A stretch of 50,960 nt of DNA, from assembly GCF_001447195.1 (NCBI RefSeq), contig NZ_LFRI01000148.1:1-50960 (forward strand), written 5' to 3'. Below are positions 37,763 to 47,588 of this stretch, one piece after another. Positions within the stretch are counted from its first letter, which is position 1. Each line of letters starts with the position of its first letter. The notes beneath the pieces are model-generated. The model saw nothing but the letters and a program-made list of their open reading frames with translations. It made no database searches and was not told the origin of the DNA. The DNA comes from Aquabacterium parvum (GTDB lineage: Bacteria; Pseudomonadota; Gammaproteobacteria; Burkholderiales; Burkholderiaceae_C). Position numbers and translations under genes: made by a program.

Positions 37763-38284
37763 TCAGCGCTGACGTCTGCGCGCTGCCACCAGGGCCGACA
37801 AGCCGATCGCACCCAGCATCAGCGCGCTCGGCTCGGGCACCGCGCTCAGCACCACCGTGCCGGTGGTCGGATCGATGGTGTTGACGCCTGCGGTGAAGTA
37901 ATCGAACTTGAACTCGCCGGGCGCCACGCTGTAGAGGTTGATCTCGAAGCCCGCGCCACCAAAGACGAGCCCGCCGTTGGTGAAGACGCTGGCAGCACCT
38001 GGCTCGACGATGTTGTCGAAGAGGTAGGTGCCGCTGGGGCTCAGGCCCGCAGAGGGGCCACCAGGCAGCAGGGTGTAAGAGCCGATGGCCTCACCGAGCG
38101 TGACGCTCATCTCGCCGGAGGTGGCCAGGAAGCGGCCATCGCCCAGGTCCGTGACCTCCAGCTGCCCGCTGGCGGCATTGGCGCCACCTTGGAAGGTGAA
38201 GTGAAAGCTGGTGTCGGCAGCCGAAGCGGCGAGCGGAGCGAACAAGGCGCTGACGCACGCGCCCAGCAACAAGATGTTGCGCAT
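37763..38284 (-). CDS. PEP-CTERM sorting-domain exported protein
   Basis: The 173-aa protein has a signal peptide (LLLGACVSALFAPLAASA), a beta-rich Gly/Ser domain and the complete C-terminal sorting signal: VPEPSALML, a membrane helix and RRRQR. Such proteins are processed by an exosortase (XrtA/EpsH), usually with exopolysaccharide genes, neither of which is in this window. The role is probably matrix or surface. The ATG at 38284 follows an upstream open stretch that overlaps the divergent phosphatase leader and is ignored. Confidence 0.9.
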   Translation of the reverse strand: MRNILLLGACVSALFAPLAASAADTSFHFTFQGGANAASGQLEVTDLGDGRFLATSGEMSVTLGEAIGSYTLLPGGPSAGLSPSGTYLFDNIVEPGAASVFTNGGLVFGGAGFEINLYSVAPGEFKFDYFTAGVNTIDPTTGTVVLSAVPEPSALMLGAIGLSALVAARRRQR

Positions 38285-38415
38285 TGGGTGGTCCCTGAAT
38301 GTGGATTGAAGTGGGGCGATGTTACTGTCGCCCACCCCCGTTGCCTGTGACAGCTTGTGTCGTGGGTTGGGTGAAGAACCCCTTCTTGCGGAGCCTGGTT
38401 TCAGGCTGGCCATCG

Positions 38416-39072
38416 ATGAATTTGCGAACCCTTTTTGGCTCGGTTGCCCTTGCTTCCTTGCTCAGCGCTTGCGCTGGTCCCCAACCTCATCCCGATGCCT
38501 GCAAACAGGCTTTGACGACCGACGTGGTCAACGCCTGCATCGTCAGCCCTGGCGTGCTGTGGCGCGGAGGCAAGCCCGATGAGCAAGGTGCCTCGGCGCT
38601 GCTGAGCAAAGGGGTGGGCACCGTGGTCAACCTCGAGATGCTGCACAGCGACAAGGGCTCCTTCCAGCAGGCAACGGTGGCGTCGTCTCGGCAGGTCGAT
38701 TACTTCGAGGTGCCCGAGTGGGAGCCCAACGTCATCATCGCCCCAGGCTGGGTGGATGACAGCGTGGCCGAGTTCATCGCCATCGTGCGCACGCAGCCCC
38801 GTCCCGTGTACGTGCACTGCCGATCCGGTCAGAACCGCACGGGCGTGATGGTGGCGGCCTACCGGATCATCGAAGAAGGCCTGTCGGTGGAGGCCGCCAT
38901 CGACGAGATGGGACGCTACAACGGCTTCTGGTTCAAGCAGGATGCCAAGTACCTGCGCGAGATGGCCGCCGGGCGGCTGGCACAAATCAAGGCGCTGGCA
39001 GACCGCAAGCAGCACATGTTGCAGCGGGCCGCGCGTTTCGACTGTGGCGACAAAGGCTGCGTGCTGCGTTGA
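38416..39072 (+). CDS. Lipoprotein tyrosine/dual-specificity phosphatase
   Basis: The 218-aa protein has a lipoprotein signal (ASLLSACAG) and a phosphatase P-loop VHCRSGQNRTG with catalytic Cys and Arg (HCx5R). Preceding GVLWRGGKPDEQGASALLSKGV and VVNLEM match bacterial dual-specificity phosphatases. Export and lipid anchoring imply an envelope or extracytoplasmic phosphate-ester substrate. The start at 38416 gives the shortest standard signal. It faces the PEP-CTERM gene and converges with the WG-repeat gene (10-bp gap). Confidence 0.88.
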   Translation: MNLRTLFGSVALASLLSACAGPQPHPDACKQALTTDVVNACIVSPGVLWRGGKPDEQGASALLSKGVGTVVNLEMLHSDKGSFQQATVASSRQVDYFEVPEWEPNVIIAPGWVDDSVAEFIAIVRTQPRPVYVHCRSGQNRTGVMVAAYRIIEEGLSVEAAIDEMGRYNGFWFKQDAKYLREMAAGRLAQIKALADRKQHMLQRAARFDCGDKGCVLR

Positions 39073-39082
39073 AGCCGCGTCT

Positions 39083-40321
39083 TCAAGGCAGGATCTTGCC
39101 GGCTTGAAATCGCAAGCTCCGCACGGTCTCGCCTTGTCGGCCCCGCAGGGTCTCGTGGTCCAGCACGTCGAGCTCGTCGTACTGGAAAGCGGTGAGTGGG
39201 CGCCCTTGTGTGTCGAGCACGCCCCATTTGCCACCTTGCCGCGCCAGCACGATGCCCCGGCCGTTGGCGTCCACCAGTTGCTCTGAGACGTGGATGGACT
39301 CGTGCACCGGCTCGATGAGCACCTGTCCCGAGCGGATGTCCACGTAGCCGTAGCCATCGCCCTGACGGGCCACGTTGGTCGGCTCATCACCCTGGTTGGA
39401 GATGCGCTCAAGCTGGTCGTAGACCAGCGGCAGAACCTCGCGCCCTTCTTCGTCGAGGTAGCCGAATTTCGGTGAGGCCTCGCCCAGCGAGACCCGAAAG
39501 CGCTGGTGCAGCGAGTGGTACTGGATGCCTTGGTAGCGGGGCTCGATCACCTCTCGCCCTTCGATTGACCAGACACCATACAGCGGTGGGCTGTCCTCGT
39601 CGGGCGGCGCGGCCCGCACCAGGAAGAATTGCATGCCAACTTGGCTGACGTAGGCGAACTGGTGCGGGATGATTTCCTTGCCATCCTCGCGAACCGCGCC
39701 TTGCAGGCCCTTCGCGTTGGTGGTGACGGTGGCTTGGGGCACGAACTCGAGCTCGACAGGTTCCCCATCTCGCCAGCCTTGGCGAACGAGTGTCGCGACG
39801 ACCAAGCCGGTGAGCAGCAGCGCGGCCAGCACCAGCGTTGGCTTGTGTGTCGGTGGGTTGGCAAGCGGCGTGTCGGCGTCCTGGGGTGTGGTGAACCAGG
39901 CCGAGGCCAGCTTGACCAGCAGGGCGTTGACCAGCCAGGTGGCTGCTGCGTAGAGCAGCCCCAACACCATCCCGATGGCCAGCCAGCTGGGGATGGCCAC
40001 GCTGAGCAGGGTGGACAGGCTGGGGCCTTTTTCCTGCGCGAGAAAGGGCATCACCAAGATGAACGCGACCCCGATGAAGGCCCCCCCGACGATGCCCGCA
40101 GCCAGGGTTCTGAAGAAGGACGGACCAGAGCCGAGCAGCGCCAGCACCGATTTGAACGACTGCCAGCCGACGAAGGCGCTCACGGGCAAGGCCACGCCCA
40201 GGATGAAGGGCAGGGCCTTGTGCCAAACGAAGGAGCCGCCCGCGAGCATCCCGGACAGGCCGCCCAAGCACAGCAAGCCTTCGAGGACCCCCACGGTGGT
40301 GGCGAATGCAAAAGGGCGCAA
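39083..40321 (-). CDS. Membrane protein with WG repeats
   Basis: The 412-aa protein has about four or five N-terminal membrane segments (to about residue 200). The soluble C-terminal part is made of WG-type beta repeats: ...LYGVWSIEGREVIEP, FGYLDEEGREVLP, YGYVDIRSGQVLIEP, WGVLDTQGRPLTAF. WG repeats occur in secreted or surface proteins and are thought to bind ligands or proteins. The topology places the repeats on one face of the inner membrane. The gene is divergent from the TPM gene. No enzymatic motif. Confidence 0.85.
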   Translation of the reverse strand: MRPFAFATTVGVLEGLLCLGGLSGMLAGGSFVWHKALPFILGVALPVSAFVGWQSFKSVLALLGSGPSFFRTLAAGIVGGAFIGVAFILVMPFLAQEKGPSLSTLLSVAIPSWLAIGMVLGLLYAAATWLVNALLVKLASAWFTTPQDADTPLANPPTHKPTLVLAALLLTGLVVATLVRQGWRDGEPVELEFVPQATVTTNAKGLQGAVREDGKEIIPHQFAYVSQVGMQFFLVRAAPPDEDSPPLYGVWSIEGREVIEPRYQGIQYHSLHQRFRVSLGEASPKFGYLDEEGREVLPLVYDQLERISNQGDEPTNVARQGDGYGYVDIRSGQVLIEPVHESIHVSEQLVDANGRGIVLARQGGKWGVLDTQGRPLTAFQYDELDVLDHETLRGRQGETVRSLRFQAGKILP

Positions 40322-40386
40322 GGGGCCCGCCTTCCTGATGGTTTTTGTGGCCGTGACTGTAGCGTTGCAGCCCCGTGTATTCGGCC

Positions 40387-40410
40387 AATGAGGGGCTCAG
40401 GCCCCTCATT
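40387..40410. repeat. Perfect 10-bp inverted repeat with TCAG loop
   Basis: AATGAGGGGC-TCAG-GCCCCTCATT lies in the gap between the divergent WG-repeat and TPM genes. It is a stable hairpin without a following T tract, so it is not a normal terminator. An operator or a 5' leader structure for the TPM mRNA (start 40471) is possible. Confidence 0.75.
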
Positions 40411-40470
40411 GCGGGGAGCTTGCTTCGCAACGTGGTTTCTGGGCACGCAAGGCGGGCAGACTCACGTCCC

Positions 40471-41964
40471 ATGAACCATTTCATCAGGGGAACCCTGGCC
40501 CGCTGGCTGGCCTGCGGGCTGCTGCTTGCGAGCAGCTTGGGCGTGTGGGCGGCACACGCGCCTGACAGCGTGCCCAACCCCCGCTCTGCGGGTTCGGGGC
40601 ACATCGCCAACCCGGACGGCATCATCGACGTCGAACACCAGGCTCGGATCGAGCAACTGCTCACACGCCTGGAAACCGACAAGGGGGTCCAGGTGGCCGT
40701 GGTGGCCCTGGCCGACATCGAATCGCCGGCTGACGTGTTCGATTTCGCGCAGCGGCTCTTCGAGCTCTGGGGCATTGGCGACCGCGCGCGCGACGACGGC
40801 CTGCTCGTGCTGCTGGTGCGCGATCGGCGAACGGTTCGCATGCACACGGGCTACGGCCTGGAGGGCTTGCTGCCCGACGTGCTGTGCCTGCGCATCCAGG
40901 CGCAGTTCATGAAGCCCGCGTTCAAGGAAGGGCGGTATGGCGAGGGCTTGCTGCTGGGACTGATCGAGGTCGACCGCCTGGCGCGCGACCCGGCGGCTGC
41001 GGCGCAGGCGATCGCTTCGGTGCCAGAGCAGGTCGACGACTGGGCCACGGTGCAATGGGTCATGGGCATCCCCATTGCCTTCATCGGCCTGGTGCTGTTT
41101 GCCGTGCGCACCGTGCGCGGCTACTTCAAGCACGATGACGCCAGCCCTGCCTTGCCCCCGTTGTCCATGCGGCACGGACGAGTGGGCTGGCTGCTGCGAT
41201 TCGTGGTGATGCCGGTGGGCATCGTGATCGCGGTGGGCTGGCTGCCCCCCGCACACCGGGTTGGCTCGGCGGCCCTGCTGCTTTATGCCTACTTCATCCT
41301 GATGGTGACGCTCAAGGCCTGGCGCCTGCACCGGTGTGCCCGCTCATTGTTCGCCGAGCAGGCCCATGTGCGCCTGCATCAGCTGCTGGGCCAGCAGCGG
41401 GCCTTCTGGGTCTGGATGGCCATCTGGCTGCCATTTCCATTTTTGCTCTACCTGCCCTGGGTGCTGACCTTGCGCTGGCGCTACCGTCGCCGCGTGCGGC
41501 CCTGCGAGGCCTGCGGTCAGCCCACCCGATTGCTGAGTGAGCAGCAAGAGGATGCCCACCTGTCGGCCGCCCGCCAGACCGAAGAGCGCCTGGGCTCGGT
41601 CGACCACGACGTCTGGTTGTGCGGCGGGTGCGGGGCCACGCAAAGGGTGAGCTTCGTCAACGACGACGCCGACTTCGAGGCCTGCCCGAAGTGCCACACG
41701 GTGGCGATGAGCCTGGAGAGTGACACCGTGCTGACGGGTGCCACGGCCACCTTGCAAGGCAAGGGCGTGCGCAAACACGTCTGCCGTCACTGCGGGCATC
41801 AGCGCAAGGAGACCTACCTCATTTCGCGCACCGAATCGTCGTCGTCCGGCGGCTCGGGCTCGCCGAGCTTCGGCTCGTCGTCGTCCAGCTCATCGAGCAG
41901 CTCGTCGTCGAGCAGCTGGGGTGGTGGCAGCTCGGGTGGCGGAGGCGCCAGCACGAGCTGGTGA
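40471..41964 (+). CDS. TPM-domain membrane protein with zinc ribbons and Ser/Gly tail
   Basis: The 497-aa protein has a signal peptide (LACGLLLASSLGVWAAHA), then a TPM domain (DGIIDVEHQARIEQLL, ELWGIGDRARDDGLLVLLV, GYGLEGLLPD), three or more membrane helices, and a cytoplasmic part with paired Cys motifs (CEACGQ, CGGCGA, CPKCHT, CRHCGH), i.e. two zinc ribbons. It ends in a Ser-run and Gly-rich tail with SSWGGGSSGGGG, typical of the YgcG/TPM group. TPM proteins include thylakoid TLP18.3 and act in membrane repair or stress. It converges on the end of the TerB-PspA operon, 11 bp away. Frame is open upstream but the Met at 40471 starts the signal. Confidence 0.88.
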   Translation: MNHFIRGTLARWLACGLLLASSLGVWAAHAPDSVPNPRSAGSGHIANPDGIIDVEHQARIEQLLTRLETDKGVQVAVVALADIESPADVFDFAQRLFELWGIGDRARDDGLLVLLVRDRRTVRMHTGYGLEGLLPDVLCLRIQAQFMKPAFKEGRYGEGLLLGLIEVDRLARDPAAAAQAIASVPEQVDDWATVQWVMGIPIAFIGLVLFAVRTVRGYFKHDDASPALPPLSMRHGRVGWLLRFVVMPVGIVIAVGWLPPAHRVGSAALLLYAYFILMVTLKAWRLHRCARSLFAEQAHVRLHQLLGQQRAFWVWMAIWLPFPFLLYLPWVLTLRWRYRRRVRPCEACGQPTRLLSEQQEDAHLSAARQTEERLGSVDHDVWLCGGCGATQRVSFVNDDADFEACPKCHTVAMSLESDTVLTGATATLQGKGVRKHVCRHCGHQRKETYLISRTESSSSGGSGSPSFGSSSSSSSSSSSSSSWGGGSSGGGGASTSW

Positions 41965-41975
41965 CGACGTTCGCG

Positions 41976-42416
41976 TCAGAGCGTCTTGGCGACGTTGGCC
42001 ACCGACTCGGGGTCGGGCAAGTGCGACAAGGAAGCAACCAGCAGGTCCTTGACCTCGGTGCGGATCTCCTGCGCGCGCTCGCTCGACACCTGGCTGCGTT
42101 GCGCGAGCGCCTGGATGTGCGACCACTCGGGCTCGCTCAGGTGCCCGTCGGCGTATCCGGTCATCACGCACAGGCGCACCAGGGTCTCGGCAAAATCTTG
42201 ATCGGCCGCCAGCTTGGCCAAAGGCTGCTCGCCTTCAACGAGGGGCAGCAAGGCGTTCAGGTCGGCTGCCGGGCTGCCCGCCTGCTCCTGGTGAAATGAG
42301 GCGATCAAGGCTTCCTCTGCCGGGTGCACGCCGTCGATGCGTGCCACAGACAACATCGCGGCCACGAGCGCCTGGACTTGTTCGGTGCTCAGGTTCAGCT
42401 TGTTTGTGTCGGTCAT
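41976..42416 (-). CDS. TerB-like protein
   Basis: The 146-aa all-helical cytoplasmic protein has the TerB pattern of two acidic loops, [11 protein letters not shown] (about 26-36) and [12 protein letters not shown] (about 86-97), that are thought to bind metal. TerB domains occur in tellurite-resistance and membrane-stress systems, often with AAA+ ATPases. Last gene of the minus-strand operon, 21 bp after the AAA gene. Its role may be as a metal- or Ca-responsive adaptor. Confidence 0.82.
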   Translation of the reverse strand: MTDTNKLNLSTEQVQALVAAMLSVARIDGVHPAEEALIASFHQEQAGSPAADLNALLPLVEGEQPLAKLAADQDFAETLVRLCVMTGYADGHLSEPEWSHIQALAQRSQVSSERAQEIRTEVKDLLVASLSHLPDPESVANVAKTL

Positions 42417-42437
42417 CGTTGGGCTCCTGATTTGGGT

Positions 42438-44246
<1,809 letters not shown>

Positions 44247-44247
44247 G

Positions 44248-44958
44248 TCAGAGCGTCTTGCTGCCAACGGCTGCGGCGTTCGCGCGTTCCTTCTTGAGCG
44301 CATCGAGCTGCGCCCGCGCGTTGACGGCGCCGGCCGAGCGGTTCAAGGCGGCCAGGCGTGTGTCGAGGTCCGAGGACCTCAGCTCGTTGCCCAGTTTGGC
44401 CTCGGCCACGCGGCCCTTTATGTGCTCGCGCACGCCGGCCAGCGCTTGCACCTCGGCATCGATCGACAGGCCGTCGAGCGACTCCTGGATCTTGATGCGG
44501 GCTTCCGCGCTCTGGAACTTCGCCAGCATGCGCTCTTTCTCGGCTTTGAGGCGGTCGATCTCGCTCTTGATTTCCAGCAGCGAGTCCTTTGCCTCTTCGG
44601 CGTCCTTTTGCGCCTCGGCCAGGTCCGATGTCAGGTCGGTGATTTGTTCTTCCAGGGCGTTCTTCTTTTGAAGCAGCACCAGCGCCAGGTCGTCCTGGTT
44701 CGTGGCCAGGGCGGCGTTGAGCTGACTCTGCACCTTGCTCAGCTCGGACTGTGCCGTCGCCATCTGTTGTTCCAGGTCCATGCGCCTGGCGATGATGCGA
44801 CCCGTTGCCGCCTTGAGCTTGCCGTACTTCTCGGTCATCGACTGGATCGCGTTCTGGTAGGCGATCTCAGGGTGCTCTTTTTCGACGTTGGTGACGAAGA
44901 GGGCCACGAAGCCACTCACCAGATTCCACAGACGGGCTGCGATTTGATGGTTTGCCAT
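44248..44958 (-). CDS. pspA: PspA/IM30 (ESCRT-III superfamily) protein
   Basis: The 236-aa protein is almost entirely helical: an N-terminal amphipathic helix (IAARLWNLVSGFVALFV) for membrane binding, then long coiled coils (MDLEQQMATAQSELSKVQSQL, KKNALEEQITDLTSDLAEAQKDAEEAKDSL) and a C-terminal helix. Length and helix order match PspA (about 222 aa), which coats and stabilises damaged inner membrane. No pspF, pspB or pspC is nearby, so this version uses another partner set: AAA+ ATPase, TM coiled-coil protein and ABC genes. A start 21 codons further upstream (45021) is possible; MANHQIAARL fits the family. Confidence 0.85.
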   Translation of the reverse strand: MANHQIAARLWNLVSGFVALFVTNVEKEHPEIAYQNAIQSMTEKYGKLKAATGRIIARRMDLEQQMATAQSELSKVQSQLNAALATNQDDLALVLLQKKNALEEQITDLTSDLAEAQKDAEEAKDSLLEIKSEIDRLKAEKERMLAKFQSAEARIKIQESLDGLSIDAEVQALAGVREHIKGRVAEAKLGNELRSSDLDTRLAALNRSAGAVNARAQLDALKKERANAAAVGSKTL

Positions 44959-45017
44959 GATCTGATGTTCCTGTGTTGGTGTGTTGTGTCTGCTGGGGTG
45001 CTTGCCCGGGGCCTGGG

Positions 45018-45929
45018 TCAACGCCCGCCGGGGTGTTCGCGCCGGCCTGCGGCGTTGGCGACCGCCTGTCTTGGCGCTCGCCTGGAGGCCTTGGATTTTT
45101 CTGCGCCAGGCTCAGGGGACGTGACCGCCTGCGACAAGGCGATCGCCAGGTCGGAGGTGGACATGCTGATGTCCATGGCGGCCTTTTCGCTGAGCTGGAG
45201 CCTGGAGACCGATTCTTCGAGCATCTCGGCCAGGTTGCCTGCATTCGGCGCCGTCATGACCATCTGGTACACCTCTTCGAAGCGAACCGGCATGCCCACC
45301 AGCGCGGCCTCCAGCGTGGAGCGGCGCGCACTCAGGCGACTGCCACGCTCGAGGACGTCCTCGTACTCGGCCTGCAGCCCGAGGGCCGACTGCGCTTCGT
45401 CGCTGCCGGGCTCGGCGTTGGCCAGGCGGCGCTCGACGGCGGCCAACTTCTTGCGAACGCCCTCGAGCAACTGCTCGTTGGACGACGAGCTCATGACCGC
45501 GTCGCTCAGGCAAAGGGTCAGGTAGTTGACCGTCAGGTCGTCGAGCTGCTCCACCTCGGCTGGCGACAGCCGGGTGCTGGCGTCGCCCGCCGTGCGGTAG
45601 AGCGACTGCACCCGGTTCCACATCGTCTGGTATTGCGAGAGGTAGCGCGAGCCGCCGTGGATGTCGATCTCCCGCAGCAGCCGCTGACGGCGATCTTCGC
45701 GGTCCGCCACCCGCGATCGACGGTTCACCGCCTGCTGGAACGAAGGCAGACCCGGCACCACCGCCAGGCCCAGGACCTCGATGGCCGCCAGGGCCAGCCC
45801 GCCGAGGATCAGCGCGTCGCCGCCCCAGGGAAAGGACAGCATCACCGACACGCCGGCAACGCCAGCGGCCACCAGCTGGTTCCTGGGGTGCTTGAGGAAT
45901 TCCAGCCAGTAACGAGGTTTGTCGCTCAC
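45018..45929 (-). CDS. Membrane-anchored coiled-coil protein of the PspA operon
   Basis: No named family. The 303-aa protein has two hydrophobic segments near the N-terminus (about 20-60: AAGVAGVSVMLSF, ALILGGLALAAIEVLGLAV) and a long helical cytoplasmic domain (NEQLLEGVRKKLAAVERRLA, ADREDRRQRLLREID) with a charged, Arg/Pro-rich end. It overlaps the ABC ATPase gene by 4 bp (ATGA) and lies 59 bp upstream of the PspA start. Position suggests it tethers PspA or the ATPase to the inner membrane, as PspB/PspC do in the classical system; this is inference. Confidence 0.7.
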   Translation of the reverse strand: MSDKPRYWLEFLKHPRNQLVAAGVAGVSVMLSFPWGGDALILGGLALAAIEVLGLAVVPGLPSFQQAVNRRSRVADREDRRQRLLREIDIHGGSRYLSQYQTMWNRVQSLYRTAGDASTRLSPAEVEQLDDLTVNYLTLCLSDAVMSSSSNEQLLEGVRKKLAAVERRLANAEPGSDEAQSALGLQAEYEDVLERGSRLSARRSTLEAALVGMPVRFEEVYQMVMTAPNAGNLAEMLEESVSRLQLSEKAAMDISMSTSDLAIALSQAVTSPEPGAEKSKASRRAPRQAVANAAGRREHPGGR

Positions 45930-46774
45930 ACGCTCACCCGCAAGGAACCACGCCCCCCGCTGGCGCGCAGGTGACCGACGACGCGGTCATGCCATTCACG
46001 CACCTCGGCGCCCATCAGCCATTCGCTGCTGCGAGGCTGGAGCTTGGGGATCTGGAAGTCGTCGATGATTTTGGCCGGTTGCGTCGACAACACGATGACC
46101 CGGTCACCCAGCAGCAAGGCCTCGGTGACATCGTGGGTCACGAAGACGATCAGGCAGGGGTGGGCCTGGTGCAGCCTGACCAGCAGGGTCTGCATGGCCG
46201 AGCGGGTTTGGGCATCGAGGGCACCAAAGGGCTCGTCCATCAGCAAGACCTTGGGGCGAAGCACCAGGGCCCTGGCCAGGGCCACGCGCTGGTTCTGCCC
46301 GCCCGAGAGCTGCGAGGGGTACTGGTCGCGCTTGTCGCTCAGGCCCACCTCTTCCAGCATGGCGTCCACCCGGGCTTCGGCCTCCTGGTGGCTGACCCGG
46401 CGCTTCCACTCATGGAACTGGAACGGGTAGAGCACGTTCTCGCGCACCGTCAGGTCGGGCCGGTTGTTGTAGTGCTGGAAGACCATCACGGTGTCCGGGT
46501 GCGCGTCTTCGCACAAGGCACCTTCGATCTTGATCTGGCCTGAAGAAGGGGTCTTGACGTTCCAGGGGCGCACACCACCCAGCATCTTCAGCAGCGTGGA
46601 CTTGCCGCAGCCCGAAGGCCCCAGCAGCATGTTGATGCCGGGGCGCTCGAACCTGAGGCTGACGTTGTCGAGCACGCACAGCGTCGAGCCATCGGGTTGC
46701 GCGTAGTTCTGAACGATGTCGATGGCCTCGACCATGGGCGGCGGCAGCTTGGCCGTTGCAGCGGGGGCGTTCAC
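45926..46774 (-). CDS. ABC transporter ATP-binding protein (TauB/SsuB-like)
   Basis: The 282-aa ATPase has a GTG start at 46774 overlapping the permease stop (GTGA). Motifs are Walker A GPSGCGKST, Q-loop VFQHYNNRP, signature LSGGQNQR, Walker B VLLMDEPFGALD and H-loop VTHDVTEALL. It belongs to the nitrate/sulfonate/taurine importer group. With the upstream permease and the substrate-binding fusion it forms a complete importer-like set, but the operon context (PspA, AAA+) suggests sensing of envelope state rather than simple uptake. Confidence 0.92.
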   Translation of the reverse strand: MNAPAATAKLPPPMVEAIDIVQNYAQPDGSTLCVLDNVSLRFERPGINMLLGPSGCGKSTLLKMLGGVRPWNVKTPSSGQIKIEGALCEDAHPDTVMVFQHYNNRPDLTVRENVLYPFQFHEWKRRVSHQEAEARVDAMLEEVGLSDKRDQYPSQLSGGQNQRVALARALVLRPKVLLMDEPFGALDAQTRSAMQTLLVRLHQAHPCLIVFVTHDVTEALLLGDRVIVLSTQPAKIIDDFQIPKLQPRSSEWLMGAEVREWHDRVVGHLRASGGRGSLRVSV

Positions 46775-47568
46775 GCTTTGGTCTCCCACTTGAACAGGCT
46801 GGTCTTGAGCCACATCAGCGCCTGGTAAGTGGCCAGCGCCACGCCGATGATCACGATGATGCCGGCGAAGACCTGGTCCATGGCGCTCAGGCGCCGGGCG
46901 TTGGCGATCAACTGTCCCAGGCCTTCCTGGGCGTTCACGTACTCGGCCACGGTGATGTAGGTCCAGCTGACCGACACGCCCACGATGACGGCGTCCATGA
47001 TGCGGGGCATGGCCAGGGGCAGCAGCACCTTGGTCACGCATTCCCACGGCGTGGCGCCGATGTCCCGCGCGCTCGTGAGGTAGCCCTCGGGAACGGCGCG
47101 CACCGCGTCCCGCACCAGCGGTGTCAGGTAGACGATCGAGCCCACGAACAGGAAGGCGATCTTCATGAATTCACCGATGCCGAACCACATCACCATGATG
47201 GGCAACAGGGCTGCCACCGGGGCCGAGCGGAAGGGGTCGATCAATGGAGACAGCACGGCGTTGATGCGCGGCGATGCCCCCATCAACACCCCCAGCGGGA
47301 TGCCGATCAGCATCACCAGCGCGGAGGCCACCGCCACGCGTCCGACGGACCACATCGTGGCCACGCCCAGCTGGCTGCGCCCCTCGTACCAGGCCAGGTA
47401 GGCGAAGGCTTCGCCCACGGCCATCGGCGAAGGCAGCTGGTTCTTGCTGAGCAGGCCCGAGGCCGACACCGCGGCCCAAACGAGCAGCACGGTCAGCACC
47501 GAGGCGAGCGCGAGCCAGCGTTGTTGCGCCCGGGGCAGGCGCAGGTAGGGGTTCCAGAAGTCGTTCAT
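46771..47568 (-). CDS. ABC transporter permease (TauC/SsuC-like)
   Basis: The 265-aa inner-membrane permease has six membrane segments and an EAA loop (SARDIGATPWECVTKVLLPLAMPRI) that docks the ATPase. The N-terminal cytoplasmic part is short (WNPYLRLPRAQQRW). The conserved PFRSAPVAALLPIMVMWFG block is typical of the nitrate/taurine permease family. It lies 20 bp after the substrate-binding fusion gene and overlaps the ATPase gene. The start MNDFWNP was chosen as an ATG with family-length product. Confidence 0.92.
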   Translation of the reverse strand: MNDFWNPYLRLPRAQQRWLALASVLTVLLVWAAVSASGLLSKNQLPSPMAVGEAFAYLAWYEGRSQLGVATMWSVGRVAVASALVMLIGIPLGVLMGASPRINAVLSPLIDPFRSAPVAALLPIMVMWFGIGEFMKIAFLFVGSIVYLTPLVRDAVRAVPEGYLTSARDIGATPWECVTKVLLPLAMPRIMDAVIVGVSVSWTYITVAEYVNAQEGLGQLIANARRLSAMDQVFAGIIVIIGVALATYQALMWLKTSLFKWETKA

Positions 47569-47588
47569 GCGTGCAGCGTGCGCAGGCT

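Noticed and set aside
41827..41960. Ser-run coding repeat as a possible microsatellite of interest
   Set aside because: Ser/Gly-rich tails are usual for TPM/YgcG-type proteins; described with the gene instead.
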